64,000 bases of DNA from Pseudoalteromonas espejiana DSM 9414 (GCF_002221525.1 NZ_CP011029.1:310001-374000), one strand, 5' to 3'; shown: positions 24,419-33,893, counted from the stretch's first letter. Made by a program: numbers and translations. The notes: generated from the sequence alone by a model not told the origin.

Positions 24419-25966
24419 CTATTGTGTACTTGTATTATGGGCAGATTTTGCTTTTACTTTTTTGGCGCTAAAGTAAAATATAAGTGCAAATACTACCGCA
24501 CTAAAATCAACAGTAATACTTTGATAATATTTAAAATAGTGCTCTGTAGATATGGCTTGTAATAGGGTCGAGCCCGCCATACATAAGCACAAACCTGCCA
24601 GGCTAACTAATCCCCAATAACTTGCGTGCTGAGTCCCTTTTTTAAAGGTGTAGGCAACAAAAGCAAAAAATACTATGTAGTAGCTATATAAATAGCTGTA
24701 ATTTGCATTAGTTGTAAATTGGTTTACCCACTTACCGACTAATAAAGTGGCAACCACTGCAATTATTGACCCTAAGCACACACCAATTGTTAAATTAGCC
24801 ATAAAAAGAGTACTGCGTTTATTGGCATCTTTTTTAGCACGTTTGTCTAACCACAATAAATTACCTGAATAAAACAAAAACGCACCAAATAGTCCCATTA
24901 CAAAGTAACCCCATCGGCCCCATTCACCTCCATACGTACCAAAGTGTAACGAAAAGATGCTTGCAACCATGTTACCCCAGTGGCTTTCTTCACCTTGAGG
25001 GTAACTTGAGTTAAGGATTTCTAATGTATACGGCTGTAAAAATAAGTAGTCTGTATCTGGGCCTCTAACGACGGCGCTTTCATTACTCATTTTAACAATT
25101 GCTGTAGGGCTGTTGGTATTTAGTCGACTCAAAGCAATGTGAATTGGCTCATAGCCTGGGGCATAGTTTTTTGCAGCTAAAAGCTGTTTTTCTATACTGG
25201 GTAAGTTTTCAATTTGGTAACTGTGCGCTGCTGGAGGAGGGCGCTGAAAAAACGATTTATCGTCGTAAAATGGCGACAACCCATCATAAATTAAATCGTG
25301 AAAAGCAAACACAACAACAGTAAAGGCAATAATTAAATGAAAAGGTAAGCTGGCGATACCCACTAAATTATGGCTATCGAGCCAAAAGCGGCTTGGGCCT
25401 TTTTCTTTTCTGATTGCAAAGAATGTTTTTACAAGTGTTGGCAATAAAATAATTACCCCAGACACCAACGCTAAAAAGTATAAAACCGACGCAATGCCCA
25501 GTATGTATACACCTGATTGGTCATGCCCAATTTCGCCAGCAAAACCAGCGGTACGATGCAGATAGTCAATTAAATCTGCGAGCTTACTTTCGCTTTTTTG
25601 CTCAATAACTAGCTCATTTTTACTATTTAAATGTAAAAACTGTAATTGGTTATCAAGGGCCATTCCTCGTTCTTTACCTTGGCTGTACCAAGATAGCGGC
25701 GCTTGATCAGTTAATAAATCTATAGAAAAGCCATTACTCATTTGCTGAGGGTATTGCACAATAGCTTTATCTACTAAGGCTTGATAGTTGCTAGTTTTTG
25801 GCTCAGTTACAGGTGCGCTTACAGGCGTTGCCCAATCAGCTAGCTCATACTTAAACATAGTTAAGCTACCCGCGTAAAAGCCGATAAACAGTACTAAGCC
25901 TGCAATGATCCCAGTCCAAGTATGAACACCTTGGTAGGTACGTAAAATATCTGCTCTTACTTTCAT
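24419..25966 (-). CDS. PepSY-associated membrane protein, probable iron reductase
   Basis: 515 residues with about eight helices. The first 40 residues form the typical PepSY_TM opening (LRTYQGVHTWTGIIAGLVLF, then FYAGSLTMF), a large periplasmic loop follows, then SHNLVGIASLPFHLIIAFT, and a second set of helices with HFGTYGGEWGRWGYFVMGL (haem- or metal-binding His candidates). Relatives (PiuB, FoxB, FhuF-like reductants) sit beside TonB receptors and reduce or release iron from siderophores in the inner membrane. It overlaps the upstream small membrane gene by 4 bp and is divergent from a TonB receptor. This is the classic iron-module order. Confidence 0.85.
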   Translation of the reverse strand: MKVRADILRTYQGVHTWTGIIAGLVLFIGFYAGSLTMFKYELADWATPVSAPVTEPKTSNYQALVDKAIVQYPQQMSNGFSIDLLTDQAPLSWYSQGKERGMALDNQLQFLHLNSKNELVIEQKSESKLADLIDYLHRTAGFAGEIGHDQSGVYILGIASVLYFLALVSGVIILLPTLVKTFFAIRKEKGPSRFWLDSHNLVGIASLPFHLIIAFTVVVFAFHDLIYDGLSPFYDDKSFFQRPPPAAHSYQIENLPSIEKQLLAAKNYAPGYEPIHIALSRLNTNSPTAIVKMSNESAVVRGPDTDYLFLQPYTLEILNSSYPQGEESHWGNMVASIFSLHFGTYGGEWGRWGYFVMGLFGAFLFYSGNLLWLDKRAKKDANKRSTLFMANLTIGVCLGSIIAVVATLLVGKWVNQFTTNANYSYLYSYYIVFFAFVAYTFKKGTQHASYWGLVSLAGLCLCMAGSTLLQAISTEHYFKYYQSITVDFSAVVFALIFYFSAKKVKAKSAHNTSTQ

Positions 25967-26259
25967 AGCCCATGCCCCAACATTAAAAATAAACTATAAA
26001 GCGTTATATTTAGCCCACCGAGAGTTAGCCATGCTTGCTTTGCAGATTTAAATAAATACGTGAAGCTAAAAATAGTTAGCCATATTAGTGGGATCATCCA
26101 CATATTGAATTGTACTTTGTCGCGTGCATCTATTCCTCCGGGGCCATACCAAGCAAAAAATGCGACTAGAACAAATGCAAGGGCTAAGCCTAAAAGGCCT
26201 CCTGCTAGGCTTTTTCCTAGCCAAGTTGGTTTAATTTTTTGCCTTTGTACTGCGCTCAT
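25963..26259 (-). CDS. Small membrane protein of the iron-uptake module (DUF3649-like)
   Basis: 98 residues with three hydrophobic helices (about 14-36, 50-68, 75-95). The FVLVAFFAWYGPGG and FNMWMIPLIWLTIFSFTYLF segments match small membrane proteins found between DUF3325 and PepSY genes in iron-regulated clusters. Function unknown; an accessory subunit of the PepSY reductase is a reasonable guess. Start overlaps the DUF3325-like gene's stop region by one base and its end overlaps the PepSY start, showing a translationally coupled operon. Confidence 0.72.
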   Translation of the reverse strand: MSAVQRQKIKPTWLGKSLAGGLLGLALAFVLVAFFAWYGPGGIDARDKVQFNMWMIPLIWLTIFSFTYLFKSAKQAWLTLGGLNITLYSLFLMLGHGL

Positions 26260-26519
26260 TAGTTAATATCCTTACTTTTAAATAAGCTCGTAAATGGGAC
26301 GATCATCAAAGCCAGCATAACTATTAACAGAATAAAAAATGCGGCCGCAGCAGAGGTAAAAATATAAAAAGCTAAAGCGATTGCCGCTATAAAAAGAAGG
26401 GTTGCAAGTTTACGCCAGTGCTTAGATATAGGCTTTTTTAATAACCTTTGATGGCGGTTAGTGCAATAGAGCAAAGTTGTAGCAATGAGCAGGATTAAAA
26501 TAACAGTAAGTTGAAGCAT
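26259..26519 (-). CDS. DUF3325-like small membrane protein, first gene of iron operon
   Basis: 86 residues with three helices and a basic loop containing NRHQRLLKKPISKHWRKL. This fits the DUF3325 family seen at the head of PepSY iron operons: short helix, basic cytosolic loop, then two helices. Function unknown. The gene is the promoter-proximal member, divergent from the TonB receptor, with 124 bp between starts that contain a Fur-like sequence. Confidence 0.7.
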   Translation of the reverse strand: MLQLTVILILLIATTLLYCTNRHQRLLKKPISKHWRKLATLLFIAAIALAFYIFTSAAAAFFILLIVMLALMIVPFTSLFKSKDIN

Positions 26520-26551
26520 GGTTGCAGTTAGTTATTAATGTTTATGCTAGT

Positions 26552-26570
26552 GTAAATGATAATTAAACTC
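26552..26570. promoter_or_regulatory. Possible Fur box between iron genes
   Basis: 19-bp window matching 13 positions of GATAATGATAATCATTATC by hand count, including the uninterrupted core AATGATAAT. It lies in the short divergent region between the PepSY operon and the TonB receptor, where a single Fur site could control both. Confidence 0.42.
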
Positions 26571-26643
26571 AATTGCAATGGTGTTGTGGTTGTGTTATTT
26601 TTTTTCCCCCAGCAATATCAACTATTTATAAAAGGAAATAACC

Positions 26644-28695
26644 GTGGTTGCTTCATTTAAACGCAATAAACTGTCTTTATTTATTGCGAGTTCTTTATTA
26701 TTTACTCAAAGCCAAGCGTTTGCCGATGACCAAACAAGTCGCGAGTCAATGGATACTATTGTGGTCACAGGTGAAAAAATTGAAAAATCACTCAAAGATA
26801 CAATTACATCGGTAGCGGTAGTAGATAAATCGTTATTAGAAAATGGGCAACTATCTTCTGTTTCTGACGCTTTAGCCGAAATGGCTAATGTGGTTGTACT
26901 AACTGGTGCTGTGCCTGATATGCGTGGGGTATCGGGTAATGGCGGCGCCACCGGTTTTAATTCGTTTAGTGGTGGGTCAAAGGCCCGTGTTTCAACATTG
27001 GTTGATGGTGTAAGCCAGCCGTTTGTCGCTGATTTAACCGGCGACACAGGTCTATGGGATATAGACCAAATTGCGGTATACCGCGGGCCACAGTCTACTA
27101 GTAATGGCCGTAATAGTATTGGTGGTGCTGTTTATATGACAACCAAAGCACCCACACAAGATTTTGAAGGTGCCGTGCGTGTAGGGTACAAAAACCAAGA
27201 CAACTACTTCGATACTGCGGCAGTTATTTCAGGTGGATTAATTGATGACGTACTGGCATTTCGCTTATCTACCCAATATGTTAACGGCGAAACATTTAGT
27301 AACCCAACGCACTACGAAACTAACCCAACAGATAAAAACCTTAACGAGCTCAATACCAGTAGTACGCGCGCAAAGTTATTGTATACCCCAACTTCAGACT
27401 TATCGGTGCAGTTAACATATTCAACGTACAGCGAAGAGGGTAATACCGGCCGTAAATATTTTGAAGGTGATGAACCAACGGATTATATTCCACTATTTCA
27501 GCGCGATATGGATACGCAGTCAGATACAACGCAGGTAGATATTAGCTACAAAATTAACGATAATTTCTCGTTCGATATTTTACTTGCCTATATGGATTAC
27601 GAATGGGGCTACGAAGCATATGAAGCACTTGCCAGTGCTGAGTCTGACGTGTCGATGGATGAAAAAAATATCACCATTGATAGCAAGCTAAACTTTGGCT
27701 TAAACAGTGATTTTTACTCAGGCTTTGTGGGTATTGCTTATTTTGACCGTGATCAAGATTTTAAAAGCGTAGGCGCAACAGAATATTTTGGTGACGACAG
27801 CAGTGACTCAAAAGCAATTTATTCAGAAACAAGCTTTAAGTTAAGCAAAGCGTTTACGCTTACCGCAGGGCTTAGAGTAGAGCGTGAAGAGCAGCTTCGT
27901 AATTTTGATATGGCTTTTGGTGGCAGTAGATTAGTTGAGCAATTAGATGACTCTAACACTATAAAATTACCTACATTAGCAATTCAATACAAAATTACAG
28001 ATGAAACAACGTTATCGGCCAGTGCTCGTAGAGGCTATAACTCGGGTGGCGGCGCGTTAGATTTTACCGCACAAGAGTATTACTACTACGACCAAGAATC
28101 AGTAAATACCTACGAGCTGGGTTCGCGCAGTGTGCTTAATAATGGTGATATTAATATTAGCGCGAACATTTTCTATAATAACTTTGACGGGTATCAAGCG
28201 TTAAGCTCAGATAGAAAAATCACTAATATTGATGATGCACATAGCTATGGTTTAGAGCTTGAAGCGTACAGTATGTTAGGTGAGCAATGGCAACTACATG
28301 CAGGGCTTGGGTTACTTAAAACTAAAATAGATGAATCAGCCACGTACAGCGATGCCGTTGGCAACGAGCTTAACTCTGCACCAGAGCTTACAGCGAGCTT
28401 AGGGTTATCGCATTGGTTTACTGATAGCTTAAAGGTTAATGTAAGTGCTAATTATGTGGATGAATATTATGGTGATTTAACTAATACACAAGAGCGTATT
28501 GCCGGTGGCTACACAATTACACGTGCCACAATTAGTTACGATAGTGAGCATTGGTTAATGAGTGCTTATATTAACAACGCGTTAGATGAAGAAGCCTATA
28601 CATCGGTAGAACCTGCTAGCGGGCGTTACCCAACAGGCTATGTGGCTGTTGTTAACCCTCAAACGCTTGGTGCGTCTGTAACGTATCGCTTTTAA
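26644..28695 (+). CDS. TonB-dependent receptor, probable iron-chelate uptake
   Basis: 683 residues from GTG with an AAAGGAA ribosome site. Signal peptide 1-27 (ending AFA), TonB box MDTIVVTG at about 36-43, plug domain to about 170 (RGPQSTSNGRNSIGGAVYMTT), then the 22-strand barrel ending in the canonical aromatic C-terminus (GASVTYRF). Size and the adjacent PepSY/DUF3325 operon indicate uptake of a ferric siderophore or haem-type ligand across the outer membrane using TonB energy. Ligand identity is not visible. It is monocistronic with a terminator after it. Confidence 0.88.
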   Translation: MVASFKRNKLSLFIASSLLFTQSQAFADDQTSRESMDTIVVTGEKIEKSLKDTITSVAVVDKSLLENGQLSSVSDALAEMANVVVLTGAVPDMRGVSGNGGATGFNSFSGGSKARVSTLVDGVSQPFVADLTGDTGLWDIDQIAVYRGPQSTSNGRNSIGGAVYMTTKAPTQDFEGAVRVGYKNQDNYFDTAAVISGGLIDDVLAFRLSTQYVNGETFSNPTHYETNPTDKNLNELNTSSTRAKLLYTPTSDLSVQLTYSTYSEEGNTGRKYFEGDEPTDYIPLFQRDMDTQSDTTQVDISYKINDNFSFDILLAYMDYEWGYEAYEALASAESDVSMDEKNITIDSKLNFGLNSDFYSGFVGIAYFDRDQDFKSVGATEYFGDDSSDSKAIYSETSFKLSKAFTLTAGLRVEREEQLRNFDMAFGGSRLVEQLDDSNTIKLPTLAIQYKITDETTLSASARRGYNSGGGALDFTAQEYYYYDQESVNTYELGSRSVLNNGDINISANIFYNNFDGYQALSSDRKITNIDDAHSYGLELEAYSMLGEQWQLHAGLGLLKTKIDESATYSDAVGNELNSAPELTASLGLSHWFTDSLKVNVSANYVDEYYGDLTNTQERIAGGYTITRATISYDSEHWLMSAYINNALDEEAYTSVEPASGRYPTGYVAVVNPQTLGASVTYRF

Positions 28696-28707
28696 TATTT
28701 AAAAAGG

Positions 28708-28748
28708 GGAGTGAGACAGTTATTGGATAAAACGTGTCTCACTTTTAT
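28708..28748 (+). terminator. Terminator of the iron-module TonB receptor
   Basis: Nine-pair stem AGTGAGACA / TGTCTCACT with a 16-base loop followed by TTTTATAT, 14 bp after the stop. Confidence 0.8.
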
Positions 28749-28816
28749 ATAAATCACTGTGATTATTGATGTGTTCTCTCCTCAATTACTGAGTGTGAGT
28801 GGTAAATAATACCGTA

Positions 28817-29308
28817 TTAATTTTGCTTATTTACCTGTGCGAGTAAGTCGAGCACTTTTTGTTGACCAAAAGTTTGTGCAAATTGCTCAGCGGTTTGGCC
28901 TGCTTTGTTTTGATGTGCGTTATCGCAATCAAGACTAACGAGTGTTTTAGCTATGCTAAATTCGCCTCTAAATATTGCGGCCATTAGCGCTGTGTTACCG
29001 CGGTTGTCTTCAAGGCACGCATTAGCACCTAATTGCAGTAAGGTATTTACCGTGCTTTTATTGCCATGGTAGGTGGCAATCATGAGGGCGGTGTAACCTT
29101 TGTTGTTGTAGCTATTAATAGGAATGCCTGCATCAACAAACTGCGTTATAACGGCTGTGTCGTCGGTGCGCGCGGCAGCAAAGTAATAAGCAAGTAGGCT
29201 TTCGTACTGTGTTTGGGCGGTTGTAGGCTCATTTACAGTGCTTTGTTGTTCATTACCAAAGCTTGAAAAGCTCATCACTAAAGTAAATATTATAAGTAAT
29301 TTACGCAT
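28817..29308 (-). CDS. Exported ankyrin-repeat protein, catalase partner (AnkB-like)
   Basis: 163 residues. Signal peptide 1-18 (SSFGN) and then three ankyrin repeats, with the consensus GYTALMIATYHGN at about 74-86 and GNTALMAAIFRGEFS near 108. Directly downstream of the periplasmic catalase gene and in the same orientation, like katB-ankB in Pseudomonas aeruginosa, where AnkB supports catalase function in the periplasm. A hairpin terminator between the genes suggests the ankyrin gene is expressed at a lower level through readthrough or a separate promoter. AAAGG ribosome site upstream. Confidence 0.85.
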   Translation of the reverse strand: MRKLLIIFTLVMSFSSFGNEQQSTVNEPTTAQTQYESLLAYYFAAARTDDTAVITQFVDAGIPINSYNNKGYTALMIATYHGNKSTVNTLLQLGANACLEDNRGNTALMAAIFRGEFSIAKTLVSLDCDNAHQNKAGQTAEQFAQTFGQQKVLDLLAQVNKQN

Positions 29309-29321
29309 AGGGTTTACCTTT

Positions 29322-29350
29322 TTAAAAAAGAGGAAAGCTAGGCTTTCCTC
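29322..29350 (-). terminator. Terminator/attenuator between catalase and ankyrin genes
   Basis: Minus strand: nine-pair stem GAGGAAAGC / GCTTTCCTC with a 3-base loop followed by a run of six T. It lies between the catalase stop and the ankyrin start, so it should set the ratio of the two products. Confidence 0.8.
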
Positions 29351-29375
29351 AATAACTTACAGGTTGGGTAATCTA

Positions 29376-30914
29376 TTAAAGCTTAGCGGCTAGTTGCTTA
29401 ACTTGTTTCATGTCGCCATTTACGGCTTTAGTTAAACGTGTACCGTATTCGCTGTCTGCTTTGTAGAAGTGGCTAAGCATTTTGTGCATAACTTTGCTGT
29501 CTTTTACTTTACCTAAATCGCCAGCTAAGTTGTTAACTAAGTTAGTACGCTCTTGCTTGCTAAAGCTACGGTAAAGTACACCAGCTTGAGCAAAGTTTTG
29601 CTGCTTTTTAATCGCTGCTTGTTGTACGTAACCTTTAAGCTCTGTGTTACTTCTACGTGCAATTGGATTTTCTGCAACATTTTCGTGACTAGGTTGGTAG
29701 TTCACGTTGCTTGTTGTATTTCCGTAGTTCATTGCGCCGTCTTGGTTGTAGTTAACCACTTCAACTTTTGCACGGTTAATTGGCAATTGCTGGTGGTTAG
29801 CACCTAAACGGTACATTTGTGTATCAGCGTATGAAAAAACACGCCCTTGCAATAGTCTGTCTTCTGAAGGCTCAATACCTGGAATAATATTCGCCGGTGC
29901 CATTGCAACTTGTTCTGTAGATTGGAAGAAGTTAGTTGGCATACGGTTTAAGGTCATTGTTCCTACTTTAGTTTCTTTGACGTCTAACCACATTTTTGTT
30001 GCATCTAATGGGTTGTAGTCAAAGTCATCTAACTGCGATGGATCAAGTGTTTTAATGTATAGGTCCCACTTAGGGAAGTTGCCTTTACCAATTTCGCTGT
30101 AAAGGTCACGTGTTAAGTGTTGGAAGTCTTTACCTTGCACTTCGTTTACTTCTTTAGCGTCAAGGTTGTCTATACCTTGTTGGCTCACCCAATGGAACTT
30201 AACGTATTTAACATCGCCTGATTTATTAATCATTTTGTATGCGTGTACGCCCCAGCCATCCATTTTACGTAGGCTTGCTGGTGTACCGTAGTCACTGTAA
30301 ACCCACGTTAGCATGTGAGTAGAGCCCGGCTCGTAAGAGAAAAAGTCAAAAAAGCGGTTAGGATCTTGAATGTTATCTACCGGAGATGGTTTTAACGAGT
30401 GAACCATATCTGGGAATTTAATCGCATCTCGAATAAAGAACACAGGTAAGTTGTTACCTACTAAATCCCAGTTACCTTCGTCTGTGTAAAATTTTGTAGC
30501 AAAACCACGTGGGTCACGAAGCGTTTCTGGACTACCTTTAGAGTGAATTACAGAAGAAAAACGTACAAATACGTCAGTTTCTTTGCCTGCTTCTGCAAAT
30601 GGCGCTGCAATTGTTAAATCGTCTAATTCTTTAGATGCAACAAATACACCGTGTGCACCAGTACCACGCGCATGCACTACACGTTCAGGAATACGTTCAC
30701 GGGCAAAGCGTTGAAGCTTTTGAATTAGTTGTACATCTTCAAGTAATACACTGCCGCGCTCGCCAGCGGTCATTGAGTTTTGGTTATCGCCAACAGCTGC
30801 GCCGTTGTCTTTAGTAAGTGTAGTGGCAGCACTTGCAGGTAATGCCATTGCCAGTGCTAACGCGCTTAGCGTTAGTGTAGATTTATTATTAATAGTGTTT
30901 TTTTGAGTATTCAT
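29376..30914 (-). CDS. katB: Periplasmic haem catalase
   Basis: 512 residues, small-subunit (clade 3-like) catalase. A Sec signal peptide covers residues 1-30 (ALPASAA). Catalytic His is about 81 (VVHARGTGAHG), distal Asn about 154-155 (VGNNLPVFFIRD), and the proximal haem Tyr is in RVFSYADTQMYRLG. It decomposes hydrogen peroxide in the periplasm. The missing cytoplasmic form and the ankyrin gene next to it match the KatB-AnkB arrangement. The gene has its own 320-bp upstream region; peroxide control by OxyR is likely for such genes, but I do not identify an OxyR site. Confidence 0.93.
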   Translation of the reverse strand: MNTQKNTINNKSTLTLSALALAMALPASAATTLTKDNGAAVGDNQNSMTAGERGSVLLEDVQLIQKLQRFARERIPERVVHARGTGAHGVFVASKELDDLTIAAPFAEAGKETDVFVRFSSVIHSKGSPETLRDPRGFATKFYTDEGNWDLVGNNLPVFFIRDAIKFPDMVHSLKPSPVDNIQDPNRFFDFFSYEPGSTHMLTWVYSDYGTPASLRKMDGWGVHAYKMINKSGDVKYVKFHWVSQQGIDNLDAKEVNEVQGKDFQHLTRDLYSEIGKGNFPKWDLYIKTLDPSQLDDFDYNPLDATKMWLDVKETKVGTMTLNRMPTNFFQSTEQVAMAPANIIPGIEPSEDRLLQGRVFSYADTQMYRLGANHQQLPINRAKVEVVNYNQDGAMNYGNTTSNVNYQPSHENVAENPIARRSNTELKGYVQQAAIKKQQNFAQAGVLYRSFSKQERTNLVNNLAGDLGKVKDSKVMHKMLSHFYKADSEYGTRLTKAVNGDMKQVKQLAAKL

Positions 30915-31190
30915 TGTCGACCTCGTCTTAATAAAGTGCCGGCAGTGTTGCTGGCTGTTTAACTGTTAACGAGTGTATTAATAAAAATTAATTCGGTAAA
31001 ATTGATTGTTTAGATTGTTGTCATCACAAAATTAGATGGTGCATGAGTAACCATAATCGATTTACTTAATGGTTATTGAAATGTTCGACCTTAGTCGTAA
31101 TTGCATTTTTGAAATCAATGAAAACACAGACTATTTCATAATTAATGAATAAATATTCACCACCTTGGTGCGTTTTTCACTAACAAGATG

Positions 31191-31219
31191 TTGACTTATT
31201 ATAACAATAAAGAGAATAT
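31191..31219 (+). promoter_or_regulatory. Sigma-70 promoter of the polyol locus
   Basis: TTGACT, 17-bp spacer, GAATAT, about 65 bp before the HAD phosphatase ATG. Upstream at 31156-31172 is TTCAC-N7-GTGCG and downstream at 31252-31269 an exact palindrome TGCACC-AAACTA-GGTGCA close to the ribosome site; either may be an operator. The rest of the 30915-31284 gap shows the catalase leader and AT-rich DNA. Confidence 0.5.
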
Positions 31220-31284
31220 GCTCACTTGCTGGGCTTATGCTCAAGTTAAGGTTGCACCAAACTAGGTGCATAAAAAGGGGCAAT

Positions 31285-31956
31285 ATGAATACTAAAATTG
31301 AATTAGTTATTTTTGATTGTGATGGTGTTGTTATAGATAGCGAAATATTAAGCGCGCAAGTGTTAATAAATATGCTTGCAGATATTGGCGTTAATATTGA
31401 CCGTGCTTATGTACAACAACATTTTTTGGGCTGTAATTTTAAAACAGTGACCCAAAACTTATTTAATACCTTTAACGTGACCCTAGCTGAGAGCTTTGAA
31501 GCCGATTACCGAGAAGCACTATTAAACGAGTTCGAAACTGCATTAATGCCAACCAATAGCATTAAAGAGGTTTTACAAGGTTTAGCTGTACCGTGCTGTA
31601 TTGCTACAAGTAGTAGCCCTAAGCGCACAGCTAAAGCATTAAGCGTGGTTAACCTTGGGCAATACTTTAATAAGGTATTTACCTCAAGTGAGGTAAAAAA
31701 CGGTAAGCCAGCGCCCGATTTATTTTTACATGCCGCTAAGCAAATGGGCGTTAAGCCACAAAACTGTTTAGTGATTGAAGACTCTAAAGCCGGCGTATGC
31801 GCTGCACTTGCCGCAAATATGCAAGTGCTGCATTACAGTGGCGGCGGACATATGCAAGATGCAGTGAACTTTGTTCACCAAGCATACCCAGATGTTGCAC
31901 ATTTAACGCACTGGGATGAATTTTACAATCAGTACTCGGCATTACAAACACAGTAA
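31285..31956 (+). CDS. HAD-family sugar/polyol phosphatase (YieH-like)
   Basis: 223 residues from ATG at 31285, which has an AAAAGGGG ribosome site; an upstream in-frame ATG lacks one. HAD motif I is FDCDGVVIDSE (nucleophile Asp and general acid Asp), motif II SSSPKRT, motif III Lys in VKNGKPAPD, motif IV EDSKAGVCAA. It belongs to the beta-phosphoglucomutase/6-phosphogluconate-phosphatase subfamily. As first gene of the polyol cluster it may remove toxic sugar or polyol phosphates (e.g. mannitol-1-phosphate or a ketose phosphate); that is inference from position. Cytoplasmic. Confidence 0.82.
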   Translation: MNTKIELVIFDCDGVVIDSEILSAQVLINMLADIGVNIDRAYVQQHFLGCNFKTVTQNLFNTFNVTLAESFEADYREALLNEFETALMPTNSIKEVLQGLAVPCCIATSSSPKRTAKALSVVNLGQYFNKVFTSSEVKNGKPAPDLFLHAAKQMGVKPQNCLVIEDSKAGVCAALAANMQVLHYSGGGHMQDAVNFVHQAYPDVAHLTHWDEFYNQYSALQTQ

Positions 31957-32137
31957 TAGAATTAACGCGGTAGGCTCTTAAACACTGACGGAGCGTGTCG
32001 CTAAAATGCATTATTTATTAAGAAGTTATAGTAGTAGCATTATAAAAGGCACAACATTTAGCTAATTATTAATTTAAATAAGAAACGCTTATTTAAATTG
32101 GTATTCAGTGCTGTGCTTACAACAATAGGAAAATACC

Positions 32138-33859
32138 ATGGCATCAAGTCCACACACACAAACATTTAAAGATGTTAACGAAGAGCAACTTCCTGTTGCT
32201 AATCATAAGCTTCACGGTTGGAAGCACTTTGCTGGTTTATACGCTGGTGAACACGTTGCTGCAACCGAGTTTGTTATTGGTGCAACCTTTGTTGCATTAG
32301 GCGCATCAACCATCGACATTCTATTAGGTTTATTAATTGGTAACCTATTAGCTATGTGTTCTTGGTGGTTAATTACCTCGCCAATTGCGGTAGAAACACG
32401 TTTAAGTTTATACAACTACCTAAACAAAATTGCTGGTAACTCAATGACCAAGCTCTATAACTGGGCAAACGTGGTCATATTTAGTGTTATATCCGCCGCC
32501 ATGATCACCGTATCGGCTACAGCCGTCAGGTTTTTATTTGATATACCCGCCCAGCTTGATTGGTACCCTAACAGCCTAGCATTTGTAGCCATTGTTTTAT
32601 CGGTTGGCTCAATTGTTGTGTTTGTAGCTATGTATGGCTTTTCTACGGTTGCTGATTTTTCTAAAATTTGTGCGCCGTGGTTGTTTGTTATTTTTATAGC
32701 AGGCTCGTTTGCGTTATTCCCAGAGCTTTCTAACCATGTATTAGGAGTCACCTCGCTAACAGGGTTTGATGACTTTATGGCGATAGGGGATTCATCAATC
32801 TGGACTGGTACAAATGCTGATGGCGAAAAAGGCATTGGCTTATTAGAAGTGATTGGTTTTGCATGGGCTGCAAACTCTATTACCCACTTTGGCTTAATTG
32901 ACATGGCAATCTTTAGATTTGCTAAACGTAAAAGCTACGGTTTGTTTTCAGGCGTAGGTATGTTTTTTGGTCATTACATTGCATGGATCTCTGCTGGTAT
33001 TATGGGCGCAGGTGTTGCGGTATTACTTAAAACAACTATTTCATCACTTGATCCGGGTGATGTTGCTTACCACGCATTAGGCTGGACGGGTTTTGTCATT
33101 GTAATTATTGCTGGCTGGACGACAGCTAACGCTAACCTTTACCGTGCAGGCCTTGCAGCACAGTCTATTTTTGTTGATAAATCGCGTGAACGTACAACCG
33201 CTATTGTAGGTGTTGTAACCGTTATAATTGCGTGTTTCCCGTTTGTATTTTCGCAAATGTTACCACTGCTTACTTACGCAGGATTATTAGTAGTGCCTGT
33301 GGGCGGTATTGTATTTGCTGAGCATGTTTTATTTCCTAAAATTGGTTTAACCCGTTACTGGGCTAAATACAAAAACATTACCCGTAGCGTGCCGGCTATT
33401 GCCTCTTGGGCGCTAGCACTTGTGTTTGGCTTTGGCTTAAATGCAATTGATGTAATGTCGTTTTATTACTTATTCATCCCTACTTGGTTCTTCACTATTG
33501 TTGTTTACACGCTGCTTGCTAAAAAATATGGCGCGGGTGAAGACTACACCAAGGAAATTGCTGCAGAAGAGCAAGAGCAGCAAGACATTAAAGAATACCA
33601 AGCAGAGCTTGCTAAAAATGTTCAAGCGCCAGTGGTTGATAACTCAATGCTTACAAAAGTATTGAATGGCGTGTCTACTGTTTCGTTACTTATTATTTTT
33701 GGCTTTGCCAGCCAAGTAATGTTTTTTAGTGACAGCATGAGCATTTACGCAGGTAACAAATCTCAGTTTGAAATTGCATGTTTTATTTGCACCATTATTT
33801 ATTTTGCAACCGCTTACTGGTCGCTATTGCGCCATAAAGCACTGAATACTGCATCTTAA
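32138..33859 (+). CDS. NCS1-family permease, candidate polyol transporter
   Basis: 573 residues, twelve or so helices, NCS1/purine-cytosine permease family: opening LHGWKHFAGLYAGEHVAATE, then GLLIGNLLAMCSWWL, and the helix-8 region GWTTANANLYRAGLAAQ, which corresponds to the substrate-binding WTTANAN segment of CodB-type proteins. NCS1 members carry nucleobases, allantoin and hydantoins. Here no nucleobase enzyme is near; the permease lies between a sugar phosphatase and a mannitol-type dehydrogenase plus ketohexokinase, so it is the only candidate importer for the polyol. It carries a long charged insertion (about 455-495), which is unusual. Substrate is inference. Confidence 0.8.
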   Translation: MASSPHTQTFKDVNEEQLPVANHKLHGWKHFAGLYAGEHVAATEFVIGATFVALGASTIDILLGLLIGNLLAMCSWWLITSPIAVETRLSLYNYLNKIAGNSMTKLYNWANVVIFSVISAAMITVSATAVRFLFDIPAQLDWYPNSLAFVAIVLSVGSIVVFVAMYGFSTVADFSKICAPWLFVIFIAGSFALFPELSNHVLGVTSLTGFDDFMAIGDSSIWTGTNADGEKGIGLLEVIGFAWAANSITHFGLIDMAIFRFAKRKSYGLFSGVGMFFGHYIAWISAGIMGAGVAVLLKTTISSLDPGDVAYHALGWTGFVIVIIAGWTTANANLYRAGLAAQSIFVDKSRERTTAIVGVVTVIIACFPFVFSQMLPLLTYAGLLVVPVGGIVFAEHVLFPKIGLTRYWAKYKNITRSVPAIASWALALVFGFGLNAIDVMSFYYLFIPTWFFTIVVYTLLAKKYGAGEDYTKEIAAEEQEQQDIKEYQAELAKNVQAPVVDNSMLTKVLNGVSTVSLLIIFGFASQVMFFSDSMSIYAGNKSQFEIACFICTIIYFATAYWSLLRHKALNTAS

Positions 33860-33893
33860 TTTAAATTTTTATATTGTTTAGTAAGGCCGCACC

